This document shows, in pieces, positions 8,082 to 16,283 of a DNA stretch of 31,890 nucleotides. This DNA comes from Oscillospiraceae bacterium. Lineage in GTDB: Bacteria; Bacillota_A; Clostridia; Oscillospirales; Oscillospiraceae. The stretch covers positions 1 through 31,890 of the forward strand of contig JAGAFT010000120.1 of assembly GCA_017627975.1 (NCBI GenBank), in the 5' to 3' direction. The translations under genes were made by a program, and so were the position numbers. How positions within the stretch are numbered: position 1 is the first letter of the stretch; each line of letters opens with the position of its first letter. The notes under the pieces were generated by a model. It did no database searches. It saw only the letters and a list, made by a program, of their open reading frames with translations, and was not told where the DNA came from.

Positions 8082-9986
8082 TCAGTCGTCCTGAGCAGCG
8101 GTGAGCTGCTCCAGATCCTTGAGGAAGAGCGTGGCTTCCGCATCAGACGGAATCAGGAAACCGACACGCGGAGAAACGGTGAAGGCTTCCACGGCCGGAC
8201 CGTCCATCAGACAGCTGCGTTTGAACTGCTGGCTGAAAAGACGCCTGCAGTAGCTGGTGAGCCAGCGGATCAGCTCTTCATCCGTGAAGTCCTTGCCATA
8301 GGCCTCCTTTGCAAGACGGAAGGTCTTGGAAGGGGTAAAGCCGCAGATGAGCATCTTGTGCGTGAAGAAATCCTGCAGGCTGTAGGAGCCGACAGCGTCT
8401 TCGCTCTTCTGCTCGATCTGGTCGTCGTGGATGGGCAGCAGCTCCGGGGTGACCGGGCAATCCAGCACATCGTAAAGGGCGGCCTTCAGCACGCGGTCCT
8501 CGGTGGTGTCGGCGATGTAACGGACGTTTGCGCGCACCTGGGTCTTTGTGAGGCCGAGGTTTACGTCATACATGCTGGTGTGGTCGCCGTTGTATGTGCA
8601 CCAGCCGTCAATAAACTCGCTGAGATCCTCCGTACCCACGTCGAGGCCGTTGACCTTGTTGGCAATGTCCATGAGAACCTGGGTGCGTTCACGGGCCTGG
8701 GCATTCTCAAAGGCGATGGAGTAATCGTCGTGAGCGTGGCCGATGTCGTCAAAGTGCTGATACACGGCCTTGCCGATGTCAATTACGCGGACTTCGGCGC
8801 CGATCTGCTCGGCAACAACGATGGCGTTGGATTTTGTACGGGAAGAGGTGCCAAAGCAGGGGAGCGTGCAGGCAATGACGTTGGTGGACGGAAGGCCCAT
8901 CTGCTTGACCGCCATCGCGCTGACCATGACGGCGAGGGTGGAATCCACACCGCCGGAGATGCCGACGACACAGTGGTCGAGGTGGGCATACTCCATGCGC
9001 TTGACAAGGCCGGAAACCTGGATGTCCAGCATGCGGCGGCAATAGGCCGGGAGCTGTTCTCCCGTTTCCGGAAGATGGGGATGCATGGCGTAGGTGCGGG
9101 TGAGGGAAGTGTCCTCAAGGTCTCCGCCCCAGCTGAAGCGGAGATAGTCCGAGGGGGCGTCGAAGCAGTCCAGAGACCGGCGCAGGGCCATCATGTGCTC
9201 CACGTCAATTTCGGAAACCGCAAAGCTTCCCGCCTCTTCTTCGGAAGCGAGGAGTTTCCCGTTCTCCGCCACCAGGCAGAGTCCCGAGAAAACGCGGTCA
9301 GTGCTGCTCTCACCCTTGCCGGGGGCCGCCAATACCATGCCGCAGGCAAACTGCCTGGACTCATAGCGGGCGTTCAGCTCGGCTTCCTCACGGGAGGTGA
9401 CGGTTTCCGGGAAGGAACCCAGCTGGACGATCAGCGTGGCGCCGGCTTCCGCATGACGAACCGCGGGGGTCAGAAAACGCTGGAGTCCTGCGCCCACTTC
9501 CACCGCAATTCGCAGATCGGAAAGCGCCTCATGCTCGAAGAGCACACTGCAGGACATGGGAACCAGACCGTATCCGGGGAGATTGACCTCATAATCGCTT
9601 TCGGGATCCGGCACGGAGAAGTAACCGTCTGCGATCCCCTCGGCGGGAATGAAGGCAAGAATCTCGCCGTGATAGAGGGCGGCGGCGACGTTGTAGACTT
9701 TCGCGCCGACAGCGAGCGGCAGACCGACGAAGGCCAGAAGATCATACGCGCCGCTCTCTTCAGCGACCTTGAGCAGGGCCTCTCTGGCACCGTCGAGGAG
9801 GACTCTGTGTGTAAAGAGATCATAGCAGCTGCATCCCGTAAGCGTAAGCTCCGGGAACACCAGTACTTTGACACCCTTTTGGGCCGCGGAGCGGATGACC
9901 TCGATCACCCGCTGCGCGTTATAGTCCGCATCCGCGACCCGAATCACAGGGGAAGCGGCGGCGACCTTTATAAACCCGTTTTTCAT
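8082..9986 (-). CDS. nadE: NAD+ synthase with degenerate glutaminase domain
   Basis: A 634-residue two-domain NAD synthetase, the last step of NAD biosynthesis. The C-terminal synthetase half looks intact: SGGVDST (344-350) for ATP binding, GTEDLSE, TYNGDHTSMY, and a late PVTPELLP...QKSEDAVG segment. The N-terminal nitrilase-fold domain normally has a Glu-Lys-Cys triad that frees ammonia from glutamine. Here Glu46 is kept (FPELTLTG). The loop that normally reads PKxxLPNY with the catalytic Lys is replaced by PAEGIAD (about 114-120) and shortened. The nucleophile segment, normally VEICEDLW, reads VEVGAGLQ, with Gly165 (codon GGC) in place of Cys. The domain is therefore probably inactive and the enzyme ammonia-dependent. 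It lies 14 bases downstream of glyS and is cotranscribed with it. Confidence 0.93.
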   Translation of the reverse strand: MKNGFIKVAAASPVIRVADADYNAQRVIEVIRSAAQKGVKVLVFPELTLTGCSCYDLFTHRVLLDGAREALLKVAEESGAYDLLAFVGLPLAVGAKVYNVAAALYHGEILAFIPAEGIADGYFSVPDPESDYEVNLPGYGLVPMSCSVLFEHEALSDLRIAVEVGAGLQRFLTPAVRHAEAGATLIVQLGSFPETVTSREEAELNARYESRQFACGMVLAAPGKGESSTDRVFSGLCLVAENGKLLASEEEAGSFAVSEIDVEHMMALRRSLDCFDAPSDYLRFSWGGDLEDTSLTRTYAMHPHLPETGEQLPAYCRRMLDIQVSGLVKRMEYAHLDHCVVGISGGVDSTLAVMVSAMAVKQMGLPSTNVIACTLPCFGTSSRTKSNAIVVAEQIGAEVRVIDIGKAVYQHFDDIGHAHDDYSIAFENAQARERTQVLMDIANKVNGLDVGTEDLSEFIDGWCTYNGDHTSMYDVNLGLTKTQVRANVRYIADTTEDRVLKAALYDVLDCPVTPELLPIHDDQIEQKSEDAVGSYSLQDFFTHKMLICGFTPSKTFRLAKEAYGKDFTDEELIRWLTSYCRRLFSQQFKRSCLMDGPAVEAFTVSPRVGFLIPSDAEATLFLKDLEQLTAAQDD

Positions 9987-10000
9987 TCGATGCCTCCCGA

Positions 10001-11437
10001 TCAGAGCCGGATACGATCGGCGATGTAGCTCTTGACCTGGTCGATGGGGATACGAACCTGTTCCATGCTGTCGCGCTCACGGATCGTCACGCAGTGATCG
10101 GCGGGATCGGTCTCGGTGCCGACGGTATTGAAGTCAAAGGTGATGCAGAACGGTGTGCCGATCTCATCCTCGCGGCGATAGCGTTTGCCGATGGAACCGG
10201 TCTCGTCGTAGTCGCACATGAAGTCCTTGGAGAGCTCCTGATACAGTTCCATGGCAGGACCGGTGAGAACTTCCTTCTTGGAGAGCGGGAGAATGGCGCA
10301 CTTGAAGGGCGCCAGAGCCGGGTGCAGACGGAGCACGACGCGGACATCGTCCTTGCCCTTCTTGTCCTGACCGACAACTTCCTCGTCATAGGCGTCGCAG
10401 AGCACGGAAAGCACGGTGCGTTCCACACCGAGAGACGGTTCAATGACGAAGGGGATATAATGCTCGTTCTTCTCCTGATCATAGTAGGTGAGATCCTGAC
10501 CGGAGGTCTCCTGGTGACGGCTCAGGTCATAATTGGTACGGTCGGCAACGCCCCAGAGTTCGCCCCAGCCGAAGGGGAAGAGGAACTCAAAGTCGGTGGT
10601 AGCCTTGGAGTAGAAGGACAGCTCCTCGGGAGCATGATCACGCAGACGCAGGTTCTCTTCCTTCAGACCGATGGTCAGGAGGAACTGCTTGCAGAAGCTG
10701 CGCCAGTAGTCGAACCACTCGAGATCGGTATCCGGCTCGCAGAAGAACTCCAGCTCCATCTGCTCAAACTCGCGGACACGGAAGATGAAGTTGCCCGGGG
10801 TAATCTCGTTGCGGAAGCTCTTTCCGATCTGGGCGATGCCGAAGGGCAGCTTGCGGCGCGTGGTGCGCTGAACATTCACAAAGTTGGTAAAAATGCCCTG
10901 GGCGGTCTCCGGACGGAGGTAAACGGTGTTTTTGGCATCCTCGGTGACACCCTGGAAGGTCTTGAACATCAGGTTGAACTGACGGATATCGGTGAAGTTG
11001 TGCTTCCCGCAGCTGGGGCAGGGGATGTTGTGCTCTTCGACAAATTCCTTCATCTCGGCCTGGGAGAAGGCGTCGATGGGCTTCGGCAGCTCATAGTTGA
11101 CTTCCTGGCACCAGTCCTCAATGACCTTGTCGGCGCGGAAGCGCTCGTGGCACTCGCGGCAGTCCATCAGCGGATCGGAAAATCCGCCGAGATGACCGGA
11201 GGCAACCCAGGTCTGGGGATTCATCAGGATGGCGGCATCCAGACCGACATTGTAGCGGTTTTCCTGGACGAATTTCTGCCACCAGGCGCGCTTGACGTTG
11301 TTCTTCAGCTCTACGCCGAGGGGACCGTAGTCCCAGGTGTTGGCGAGACCGCCGTAGATTTCACTGCCCGCAAAGATGAAACCGCGGTTTTTGCAGAGGG
11401 CAACAATCTTGTCCATGGTTTTTTCGGAGTTTTTCAT
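10001..11437 (-). CDS. glyS: Glycine--tRNA ligase, single-chain dimeric type
   Basis: A class II glycyl-tRNA synthetase of the alpha-2 (archaeal/eukaryotic-like) form, 478 residues. The start at 11437 ([10 protein letters not shown]) follows AAAGGA; the frame stays open far upstream but that part is antisense to coaX and not protein-like. Landmarks: the N-terminal [21 protein letters not shown] region, zinc-binding pairs CREC and [13 protein letters not shown], motif 2 [10 protein letters not shown] with [12 protein letters not shown], motif 3 SLGVERTVL, and the C-terminal anticodon-binding domain from [14 protein letters not shown]. No T-box leader fits in the short divergent intergenic region to coaX. 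It is the first gene of an operon with nadE. Confidence 0.96.
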   Translation of the reverse strand: MKNSEKTMDKIVALCKNRGFIFAGSEIYGGLANTWDYGPLGVELKNNVKRAWWQKFVQENRYNVGLDAAILMNPQTWVASGHLGGFSDPLMDCRECHERFRADKVIEDWCQEVNYELPKPIDAFSQAEMKEFVEEHNIPCPSCGKHNFTDIRQFNLMFKTFQGVTEDAKNTVYLRPETAQGIFTNFVNVQRTTRRKLPFGIAQIGKSFRNEITPGNFIFRVREFEQMELEFFCEPDTDLEWFDYWRSFCKQFLLTIGLKEENLRLRDHAPEELSFYSKATTDFEFLFPFGWGELWGVADRTNYDLSRHQETSGQDLTYYDQEKNEHYIPFVIEPSLGVERTVLSVLCDAYDEEVVGQDKKGKDDVRVVLRLHPALAPFKCAILPLSKKEVLTGPAMELYQELSKDFMCDYDETGSIGKRYRREDEIGTPFCITFDFNTVGTETDPADHCVTIRERDSMEQVRIPIDQVKSYIADRIRL

Positions 11438-11492
11438 TTGAGTCCTTTCCCGCGGCTGGCTGCCGCGTAAAACGTAAAAATTTGACTTGGAT

Positions 11493-11521
11493 ACTATAGC
11501 ACAAATGATCCTCTGCCGCAA
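11493..11521 (-). promoter_or_regulatory. Promoter of glyS-nadE
   Basis: Minus-strand -35 TTGCGG (11516-11521) and -10 TATAGT (11493-11498) with a 17-base spacer. It gives a leader of about 50 bases before the glyS start. Confidence 0.7.
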
Positions 11522-11546
11522 TGGTTGACAGAAATCTGACGTAACA

Positions 11547-11574
11547 TTGAAAAGAGCGGGAAATCGTGTATAAT
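11547..11574 (+). promoter_or_regulatory. Promoter of coaX
   Basis: Plus-strand -35 TTGAAA (11547-11552) and consensus -10 TATAAT (11569-11574), spacer 16. It is divergent from the glyS promoter, with about 25 bases between the two -35 boxes. Confidence 0.8.
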
Positions 11575-11632
11575 GGTTCATAAGAGAAGAGAGTAGAAAC
11601 ACGGATTCCCTGTACGGAAGGAGCGTGATGAA

Positions 11633-12403
11633 ATGCTGCTGGCCATTGATGTCGGAAATACAGCGATCATGCTGGGAACCATCGAAGACGGAAACATCGA
11701 GAATATCCTGCGGATTCATACGGAGCCGAGATACACCGCTGCGGAGTACGGGATCCAGCTGCGGCAGCTGATGGACTATTATGACATTGCTCCCGGACGG
11801 CTGGAGGGCGCGATTATCTGTTCGGTGGTGCCGACCGTGACGGAAGCGCTGTGTGAGGCGATATACCACCTGACCGGACTGAACGTCATGGTGGTCGGAC
11901 CGGGCATCAGGACGGGAATGAATGTACGGATCGACGACCCGTCGACACTGGCGGGGGACCTGGTGGTGGGCAGTGTGGCGGCCATTGCGTATTACGGTAC
12001 ACCGGCGATCGTCCTCAATATGGGAACGGCTACTACGATGACCGTCGTCGATGAGAAGGGGACCTATCGGGGCGGAATCATCATTCCGGGTGTTGAGCTC
12101 GGCCTGCAGGCGCTGTCTGCGGGAACCAGCCTGCTGCCGGACATCTCCGTGACCCCGCCCAAGAAAGTGATCGCCACAAATACCGTGGATGCCATGCGCT
12201 CCGGCGCCATCTTTGCAACGGCGGCGATGATCGACGGGATGATCGAGAGGATGGAGCAGGAGCTGGGGCTGCGCTGTAAGGTTGTTGCCACCGGGTCCCT
12301 GTGCTCGGCCATCGTCCCGCAGTGCCGACATCCCGTCATTCAGGACGATAACCTGCTTCTCAAGGGCCTCTGGATCCTGTATGAGAAGAACAGAAAACAG
12401 TAA
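11633..12403 (+). CDS. coaX: Type III pantothenate kinase
   Basis: A 256-residue CoaX, which phosphorylates pantothenate at the first step of coenzyme A synthesis. Motifs: the N-terminal phosphate-binding DVGNT, AGDLVVG carrying the conserved Asp, the GTATT motif, [23 protein letters not shown], and the C-terminal ATGSLCS. The residue before GTATT is NM here where many family members have DF or DM; its effect is unknown. The start is supported by GGAAGGAG 9 bases upstream. The gene has its own promoter, and a weak hairpin (CTCGTGA 12433-12439 with TCACGAG 12456-12462) follows that could end the transcript. Confidence 0.95.
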   Translation: MLLAIDVGNTAIMLGTIEDGNIENILRIHTEPRYTAAEYGIQLRQLMDYYDIAPGRLEGAIICSVVPTVTEALCEAIYHLTGLNVMVVGPGIRTGMNVRIDDPSTLAGDLVVGSVAAIAYYGTPAIVLNMGTATTMTVVDEKGTYRGGIIIPGVELGLQALSAGTSLLPDISVTPPKKVIATNTVDAMRSGAIFATAAMIDGMIERMEQELGLRCKVVATGSLCSAIVPQCRHPVIQDDNLLLKGLWILYEKNRKQ

Positions 12404-12432
12404 GATTATTTGTCCCCGTAAAGTCGGGCAGG

Positions 12433-12470
12433 CTCGTGAAGCGGATCGTATGCCCTCACGAGATTTCTCT
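12433..12470 (+). terminator. Possible weak terminator after coaX
   Basis: CTCGTGA and TCACGAG form a 7-bp stem with a 16-base loop, followed by a short T-rich run (ATTTCTCTT). The loop is long and the run poor, so termination is uncertain. Confidence 0.35.
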
Positions 12471-12498
12471 TGCGCAGGAATGAATCCTCTGTTATAGT
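12470..12498 (+). promoter_or_regulatory. Promoter of the 123-residue membrane protein gene
   Basis: Plus-strand -35 TTGCGC (12470-12475) and -10 TATAGT (12493-12498), spacer 17. It lies about 80 bases before the GTG start. A small hairpin CCTGC-AGAGA-GCAGG (12541-12555) sits in the leader. Confidence 0.6.
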
Positions 12499-12580
12499 AG
12501 AGTAAACAGGCAAAAGCAATCCGATATTTTGAAACGACAGCCTGCAGAGAGCAGGAGATCTTCGATTCCGGGAGGGGCTG

Positions 12581-12952
12581 GTGAACAGAATGGGTTTTCA
12601 GCTGATCCCCCTGGCTATGCTGGGGGCATATATCCTGTATGCGTCCTATTACTATGCAACCCCCATGTTTTTCCTTAAAGTGATGCTCTTTCTTGCGCAT
12701 ATCCGGTACCGGGACATCGATATTCATTTTGAAGAGAAACGGATTACGGCCCGCTATTCGAGGGACGGAGAGGAGCATGTCGTTTCGTGCCGGGTCGACG
12801 AAGATCTGGAATCCCGCTTCTGGCCTATGACGGCCTGCTCTGCGTTCCGCCGCATGCTGAGGAATATCAGAAAAGGCCGGCTGTACGAAAGCGATCCTGC
12901 CGAGGCCGAAAACGGCGAGAGCGGGGCGATGGGGGATCGCTCGGACAACTGA
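12581..12952 (+). CDS. Small membrane-anchored protein, unknown function
   Basis: A 123-residue protein that I do not recognise. The GTG start has GGAGG 5 bases upstream; the next ATG (12590) is too far from it. One long or two short hydrophobic segments span about residues 5-40 ([20 protein letters not shown] and [13 protein letters not shown]), followed by a soluble domain with regular alternation of charged and hydrophobic residues ([19 protein letters not shown]), which suggests a small beta-sheet domain. The tail is acidic and Gly/Glu rich. It has its own promoter and no close operon partner. Confidence 0.7.
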   Translation: MNRMGFQLIPLAMLGAYILYASYYYATPMFFLKVMLFLAHIRYRDIDIHFEEKRITARYSRDGEEHVVSCRVDEDLESRFWPMTACSAFRRMLRNIRKGRLYESDPAEAENGESGAMGDRSDN

Positions 12953-12989
12953 TCCGGCAGAATGAGCGGGAGCTCAGAATCAAATAAGA

Positions 12990-13036
12990 ACAAAACAGTG
13001 AGAAGCAGCCCTCCAGGCACGGAAGGCTGCTTCTCA
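12990..13036. terminator. Bidirectional terminator between convergent small genes
   Basis: GAGAAGCAGCC (13000-13010) and GGCTGCTTCTC (13025-13035) form an 11-bp stem with a 14-base loop. The minus direction has the better U-rich tail (TGTTTTGTT). It separates the 123-residue and 73-residue protein genes. Confidence 0.75.
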
Positions 13037-13055
13037 TGATGTGCAGAGTAATGCT

Positions 13056-13277
13056 TTATGAGCCCCGACGACGGCTTTTCAGCTCTTTGGCGGCGGCTTT
13101 AATCTGGGAGCGAAATGTAAGCAGGATTTCGACAATGGCAGCGATGCTGATGATCACACCCCAGACCGTCATAGGCGCGGTCTGGTAGATGTCACCGCTG
13201 CTGCGCAGAATCGCGGCACACAGATCCACATAAACTGCATAGCAGGAGAGAATTGCGCAGACAATCAGTTGTTCCAT
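13056..13277 (-). CDS. Small two-helix membrane protein, unknown function
   Basis: A 73-residue protein with two hydrophobic stretches, LIVCAILSCYAVYVDLCAAI (about 4-23) and MTVWGVIISIAAIVEILLTF (about 36-55), and a basic C-terminal tail ending in RRRGS. Its ATG has GGAGGG 7 bases upstream and a terminator follows the stop, so it is a real gene although not recognised. It lies 110 bases downstream of the MATE transporter gene on the same strand and could be cotranscribed with it. Confidence 0.72.
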   Translation of the reverse strand: MEQLIVCAILSCYAVYVDLCAAILRSSGDIYQTAPMTVWGVIISIAAIVEILLTFRSQIKAAAKELKSRRRGS

Positions 13278-13387
13278 TTTATACCCTCCACGTTCACAGG
13301 CGGGATCAAGTTGCGCACGGGTTCTTCGCAGGGAAAAGCAGTCTTGACTGCAGGGACGGTGAAATCATGGGCACCATCCGGGAGCTG

Positions 13388-14794
13388 TCAGTGAGAGCTG
13401 TGCGCAGAGGCAAGTTTCCGGCGGAACCCTGTTTGAACGGTTTCCGGCTGCAGCCCGGCGGCTTTCATGGAACGAATATGCCTTATCTCACGGAAATAAA
13501 GCACCAGCAGAACCACATCCGCAAAGACCCAGGCGGCGGGGTTGGCACAACAGACACCATTGAAACCGATTCTTCCGACCAGCATAAATGCAACCAGAAC
13601 GCGCGCGATCAGCTCGGAGACACCCGCCAGCATGGCCTCGCCGGAGTATCCCATTCCCTGAAGACCGTTGCGGAAAATGAAAATAATGGCAAGTGTAGGA
13701 TAAAACGCACTCATGGCCACCAGATACTGCTGGGCCTGACGGAGAACACGGATCTCGGAGGCGTCCACAAAGAGCAGAGCCACTTTCTGTCCAAACGCAT
13801 AGTTGAAGAGGAAGGCCGCGACGCAATAGAGCATGGATACGACAGTCGTTTTCAGGACTCCGCGGCGTATCCGGTCGATCTCGCCGGCGCCGAGGTTTTG
13901 GCCGCAATAGGTTGCCATGGCGATGCCGCAGCTTTCGAGCGGGGCGGCAACAATATTATGCACCTTCGATGCCGCTGAGACGGCTGCCACGGCGGTGGCG
14001 CCCAGCCCGTTCACGGCGCTCTGCATGATGATGGAGCCAACGGCCGTGATGGCAAACTGTGCACCCATCGGAACGCCGATCCGAAGCATGAGACGCATGC
14101 TCTTCCAGTCCGGACGCAGGTCCGAGCGGTGGATGTCCATGAACGGAATCTTTTTGATGATATAAAAGACGCAGGCAAGGCCGGATGCCAGCTGTGACAG
14201 GATGGTTGCCCAGGCGGCGCCCTCCACTCCGGCATGCAGAACTTTCATGAACAGGATGTCCAGAAAGACGTTGATCACAACCGCGCCGACCAGGAAATGC
14301 AGGGGAGTGCGGCTGTCGCCGAGCGCGCGGAGCACAGCAGAGCTGAGATTGTACAGCATGGTCGCTCCGACGCCCATGAAAATGAGGAAGATATAGCGAT
14401 ACGCATCGTCGAAGATTTCCACCGGTGTATTCATCATACGAAGCAGGTCATCCGTCCAGAAGAAACAAATGACCTGGATAACGACGGAGATCCCGAACCC
14501 GAGCCAGACCAGCTGTGCGCTGCGCTTCTTGACGATATCCGTCCTTCCGGCCCCGAAGCTCTGGGCGATCGGAATGGAAAGGCCGGAGCAGACACCGAGT
14601 GCAAACCCGATAATCAGGAAATTCAAAGCCCCGGTGACGCCGACACCGGCAAAGGCATTCAGGCCCAGAATACGGCCGACAAGGATGCTGTCGGCGACAC
14701 TGTAAAACTGTTGAAACAGATTCCCGATCAGCAGCGGAATACAGAAGCGCAGAATGCACTTCAAAGGCGAACCTGTTGTCATATCTTTTATCAT
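13388..14794 (-). CDS. MATE family efflux transporter
   Basis: A 468-residue, 12-helix multidrug and toxin extrusion type transporter that exports cationic compounds in exchange for Na+ or H+. The N-terminus (IKDMTTGSPLK, then IPLLIGNLFQQFYSVADSIL) and the repeat half-site IGVPMGAQFAITAVGSI are typical of the clostridial branch of the family. Length is normal. The ATG lies after a moderate GGAAAG site. The substrate is unknown. A second MATE gene, from a different branch, lies in the acquired segment at 28.9-30.3 kb. Confidence 0.93.
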   Translation of the reverse strand: MIKDMTTGSPLKCILRFCIPLLIGNLFQQFYSVADSILVGRILGLNAFAGVGVTGALNFLIIGFALGVCSGLSIPIAQSFGAGRTDIVKKRSAQLVWLGFGISVVIQVICFFWTDDLLRMMNTPVEIFDDAYRYIFLIFMGVGATMLYNLSSAVLRALGDSRTPLHFLVGAVVINVFLDILFMKVLHAGVEGAAWATILSQLASGLACVFYIIKKIPFMDIHRSDLRPDWKSMRLMLRIGVPMGAQFAITAVGSIIMQSAVNGLGATAVAAVSAASKVHNIVAAPLESCGIAMATYCGQNLGAGEIDRIRRGVLKTTVVSMLYCVAAFLFNYAFGQKVALLFVDASEIRVLRQAQQYLVAMSAFYPTLAIIFIFRNGLQGMGYSGEAMLAGVSELIARVLVAFMLVGRIGFNGVCCANPAAWVFADVVLLVLYFREIRHIRSMKAAGLQPETVQTGFRRKLASAHSSH

Positions 14795-14859
14795 GGATGA
14801 ATCAGCTTTCCAATACCGGTAAAATTCGAATTGGGTTAAAGACGCAAGACCGTCTCCGG

Positions 14860-15121
14860 TATTTTGAGGCTATATTTTAGTCTTTTGAAAGAAAAAAACA
14901 AGAGCAAATCCAACCAAAGTTTTGTGCATAAGAGACAAATATAAAGAAGAATAATTGTTTAAAATGACAATACTACAGCTGTTGTTCCGGCAAAAGATCG
15001 GCCTTTGCCGGGGCTGATGCTCCTTCGCCGGAAAGGACAGAGCGAGATTTTATCGGAATAAAGATGACCGTTTTTGGGCAGAAAACCTTTTTATACTTCC
15101 CGCCCATCGCCCATAATTTGA
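14860..15121. other. Non-coding stretch with alternative hairpins
   Basis: No convincing gene lies between the MATE start and the 73-residue protein. The segment TTCCGGC (14985-14991) can pair with two partners. In a tight hairpin CCGGCAAA (14987-14994) pairs with TTTGCCGG (15004-15011); in a wider one TTCCGGC pairs with GCCGGAA (15027-15033). The arms are mutually exclusive, as in an attenuator or a small structured RNA. The flanks are AT-rich. A weak MATE promoter may lie here (minus strand, TTGTTT-16-TAAAAT near 14876). Confidence 0.4.
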
Positions 15122-15150
15122 TTTACAAAGACTGGTTTGCATGTTATATT
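15122..15150 (+). promoter_or_regulatory. Upstream promoter in the 14.8-15.3 kb intergenic region
   Basis: Plus-strand TTTACA (15122-15127) and TATATT (15145-15150), spacer 17. It would add a leader of about 120 bases to the 73-residue protein gene. Confidence 0.5.
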
Positions 15151-15198
15151 GTATCCATGATACACGGACATTCTTTTTTGTGTGTTCCGCTAAAGGGC

Positions 15199-15232
15199 TG
15201 TGACAGTACTGTGACGTTTGCTGTGTTATGAT
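15199..15232 (+). promoter_or_regulatory. Extended -10 promoter with TGTGAC direct repeat
   Basis: TGTGAC occurs at 15199-15204 and again at 15210-15215 (11-base period, one helical turn), followed after 11 bases by the extended -10 TGT-TATGAT (15224-15232). There is no -35 consensus; the repeats occupy the -35 region, typical of an activator of the OmpR/PhoB type. The same element with the same spacing precedes the thioredoxin pair at 18792. The repeat also contains the palindrome ACAGTACTGT. Confidence 0.6.
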
Positions 15233-15276
15233 GTGACCACAAAAAAGAAATGACAGAAAAACAGGAGGTAATACAA

Positions 15277-15498
15277 ATGAAAGAACTGCTTGATGAGTAC
15301 ATGGATGAAGTGTCCGGCGGTATTCTGGTCATGGATGAGGGCAGAAACGAGTACTGGCTGGTTCGGCGGGACGGCAGCGTAATCGCCCCGGTCCCCCTGG
15401 ACAAAGGTGCGGAATTTGCCAAAGCCTTCGGAACCAGTGACCGTGTCGTAACGAAAGAAGAATATCAGAGAATTTTCGGAAGAGAGCTTCAGTGGTAA
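15277..15498 (+). CDS. 73-residue acidic protein with early double-glycine motif
   Basis: The ATG at 15277 has AGGAGGT 7 bases upstream; an earlier ATG at 15250 has no such site. The protein is not recognised. Its first 15 residues (MKELLDEYMDEVSGG) look like a short double-glycine leader, and the remainder is acidic to neutral with two Trp. No C39 peptidase transporter or modification enzyme lies nearby, so a secreted peptide is only a possibility; it may be a plain cytosolic protein. It has its own promoter with a probable activator site and a strong terminator, so it is a regulated single-gene unit. Confidence 0.75.
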   Translation: MKELLDEYMDEVSGGILVMDEGRNEYWLVRRDGSVIAPVPLDKGAEFAKAFGTSDRVVTKEEYQRIFGRELQW

Positions 15499-15506
15499 GG
15501 ACCGAC

Positions 15507-15525
15507 TGTGCCGATTCACGGCACA
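15507..15525 (+). other. Small hairpin after the 73-residue protein gene
   Basis: TGTGCCG and CGGCACA form a 7-bp stem with a 5-base loop, 8 bases after the stop. No U-run follows, so it is not a terminator by itself. Confidence 0.5.
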
Positions 15526-15560
15526 GAAGGTATGAGAATCAATCGGACGCAGAATCGCCG

Positions 15561-15598
15561 GTGCCCGGGGAACGGATCAAGTCCCCGGGCACTTTTTG
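15561..15598 (+). terminator. Strong terminator of the 73-residue protein gene
   Basis: GTGCCCGGGGA (15561-15571) and TCCCCGGGCAC (15582-15592) form an 11-bp stem followed by TTTTT and a second T-run at 15602-15605. Confidence 0.9.
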
Positions 15599-15673
15599 CA
15601 CTTTTATCAGGCCTGCAGCAGCCTGGAGCGCTGCGGAACGGTCAATTACCGAGATGCCCGGGGACGGTGCAAA

Positions 15674-16258
15674 TCAATCGGATGCTGTTCCGGAGGAAAC
15701 ACCGGTGATCTCATCCAGGGTTCTCGGCGTATAGGCCATGGCCGGAATCATCGCTCCGGCGTTGTACATACGGCATACATCGTCACGCACATACAGCCGC
15801 TGAAGCAGGCGCTTGGCGTTCTCCGTCACGTTCCACTCATAGGAGCTGTGTACATGGCCATAGAGATGGTACCAGCCGAAATAATGATCCCGGAACGTCA
15901 GAATGGGGTAGTGACAAAGCACCACATGCCGTCCCAGGTCCAGAATCTCCCGATAATCCGCGATGTCTTCCAGCTGTGACCGGATTGCCTCAGTACCGAC
16001 CACGTCAGGATTGTCATGATTCCCTAGAATCAGCGCCTTCCGTCCGTTCAGGCGGGAGAGCAGCTCGCTCCAGCGTTCCACACTCCCGAGGCAGAAATCC
16101 CCGAGAATCCAGGTCAGGTCCTCCGGGGCGGTAACGACACGGTTCCAATTCGTGATCAGCGTCTCGTTCATCTCTTCCACACTGTCGAAGGGACGGTTGT
16201 CATAGGCGATGATGCTGTCATGGTCGAAGTGCATGTCCGCAATATACCGAATGGTCAT
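15674..16258 (-). CDS. Metallophosphoesterase
   Basis: A 194-residue calcineurin-like phosphoesterase. The metal-binding motifs appear in order: DMHFDH, GDF, GNHD, CHYP and GHVH, which together coordinate a two-metal centre. The substrate is unknown; small members of this group cleave phosphodiesters or phosphomonoesters. It lies 25 bases downstream of the OppF-type ATPase on the same strand and probably shares its transcript, though a functional link to the transporter is not evident. Confidence 0.9.
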   Translation of the reverse strand: MTIRYIADMHFDHDSIIAYDNRPFDSVEEMNETLITNWNRVVTAPEDLTWILGDFCLGSVERWSELLSRLNGRKALILGNHDNPDVVGTEAIRSQLEDIADYREILDLGRHVVLCHYPILTFRDHYFGWYHLYGHVHSSYEWNVTENAKRLLQRLYVRDDVCRMYNAGAMIPAMAYTPRTLDEITGVSSGTASD

Positions 16259-16283
16259 CAGTGATCACGCTCCTCTTCGCTGC

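Noticed and set aside
8358..10028. 556-residue open frame on the plus strand
   Set aside because: Antisense shadow of nadE; composition is biased (Gly/Val/His) and without domains.
11438..11632. Possible T-box leader before glyS
   Set aside because: The predicted leader is only about 50 bases and lacks T-box sequence marks and a terminator.
11438..12778. Upstream continuation of the glyS reading frame (open to 12778)
   Set aside because: It is antisense to coaX, has no protein-like composition, and the family start with a ribosome binding site is at 11437.
15277..15498. Bacteriocin or RiPP gene cluster around the GG peptide
   Set aside because: No C39 transporter, modification enzyme or immunity gene is visible nearby; kept only as a low-level possibility.
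15492..15979. Several plus-strand frames after the 73-residue protein gene
   Set aside because: They run through a strong terminator and the antisense of the metallophosphoesterase.
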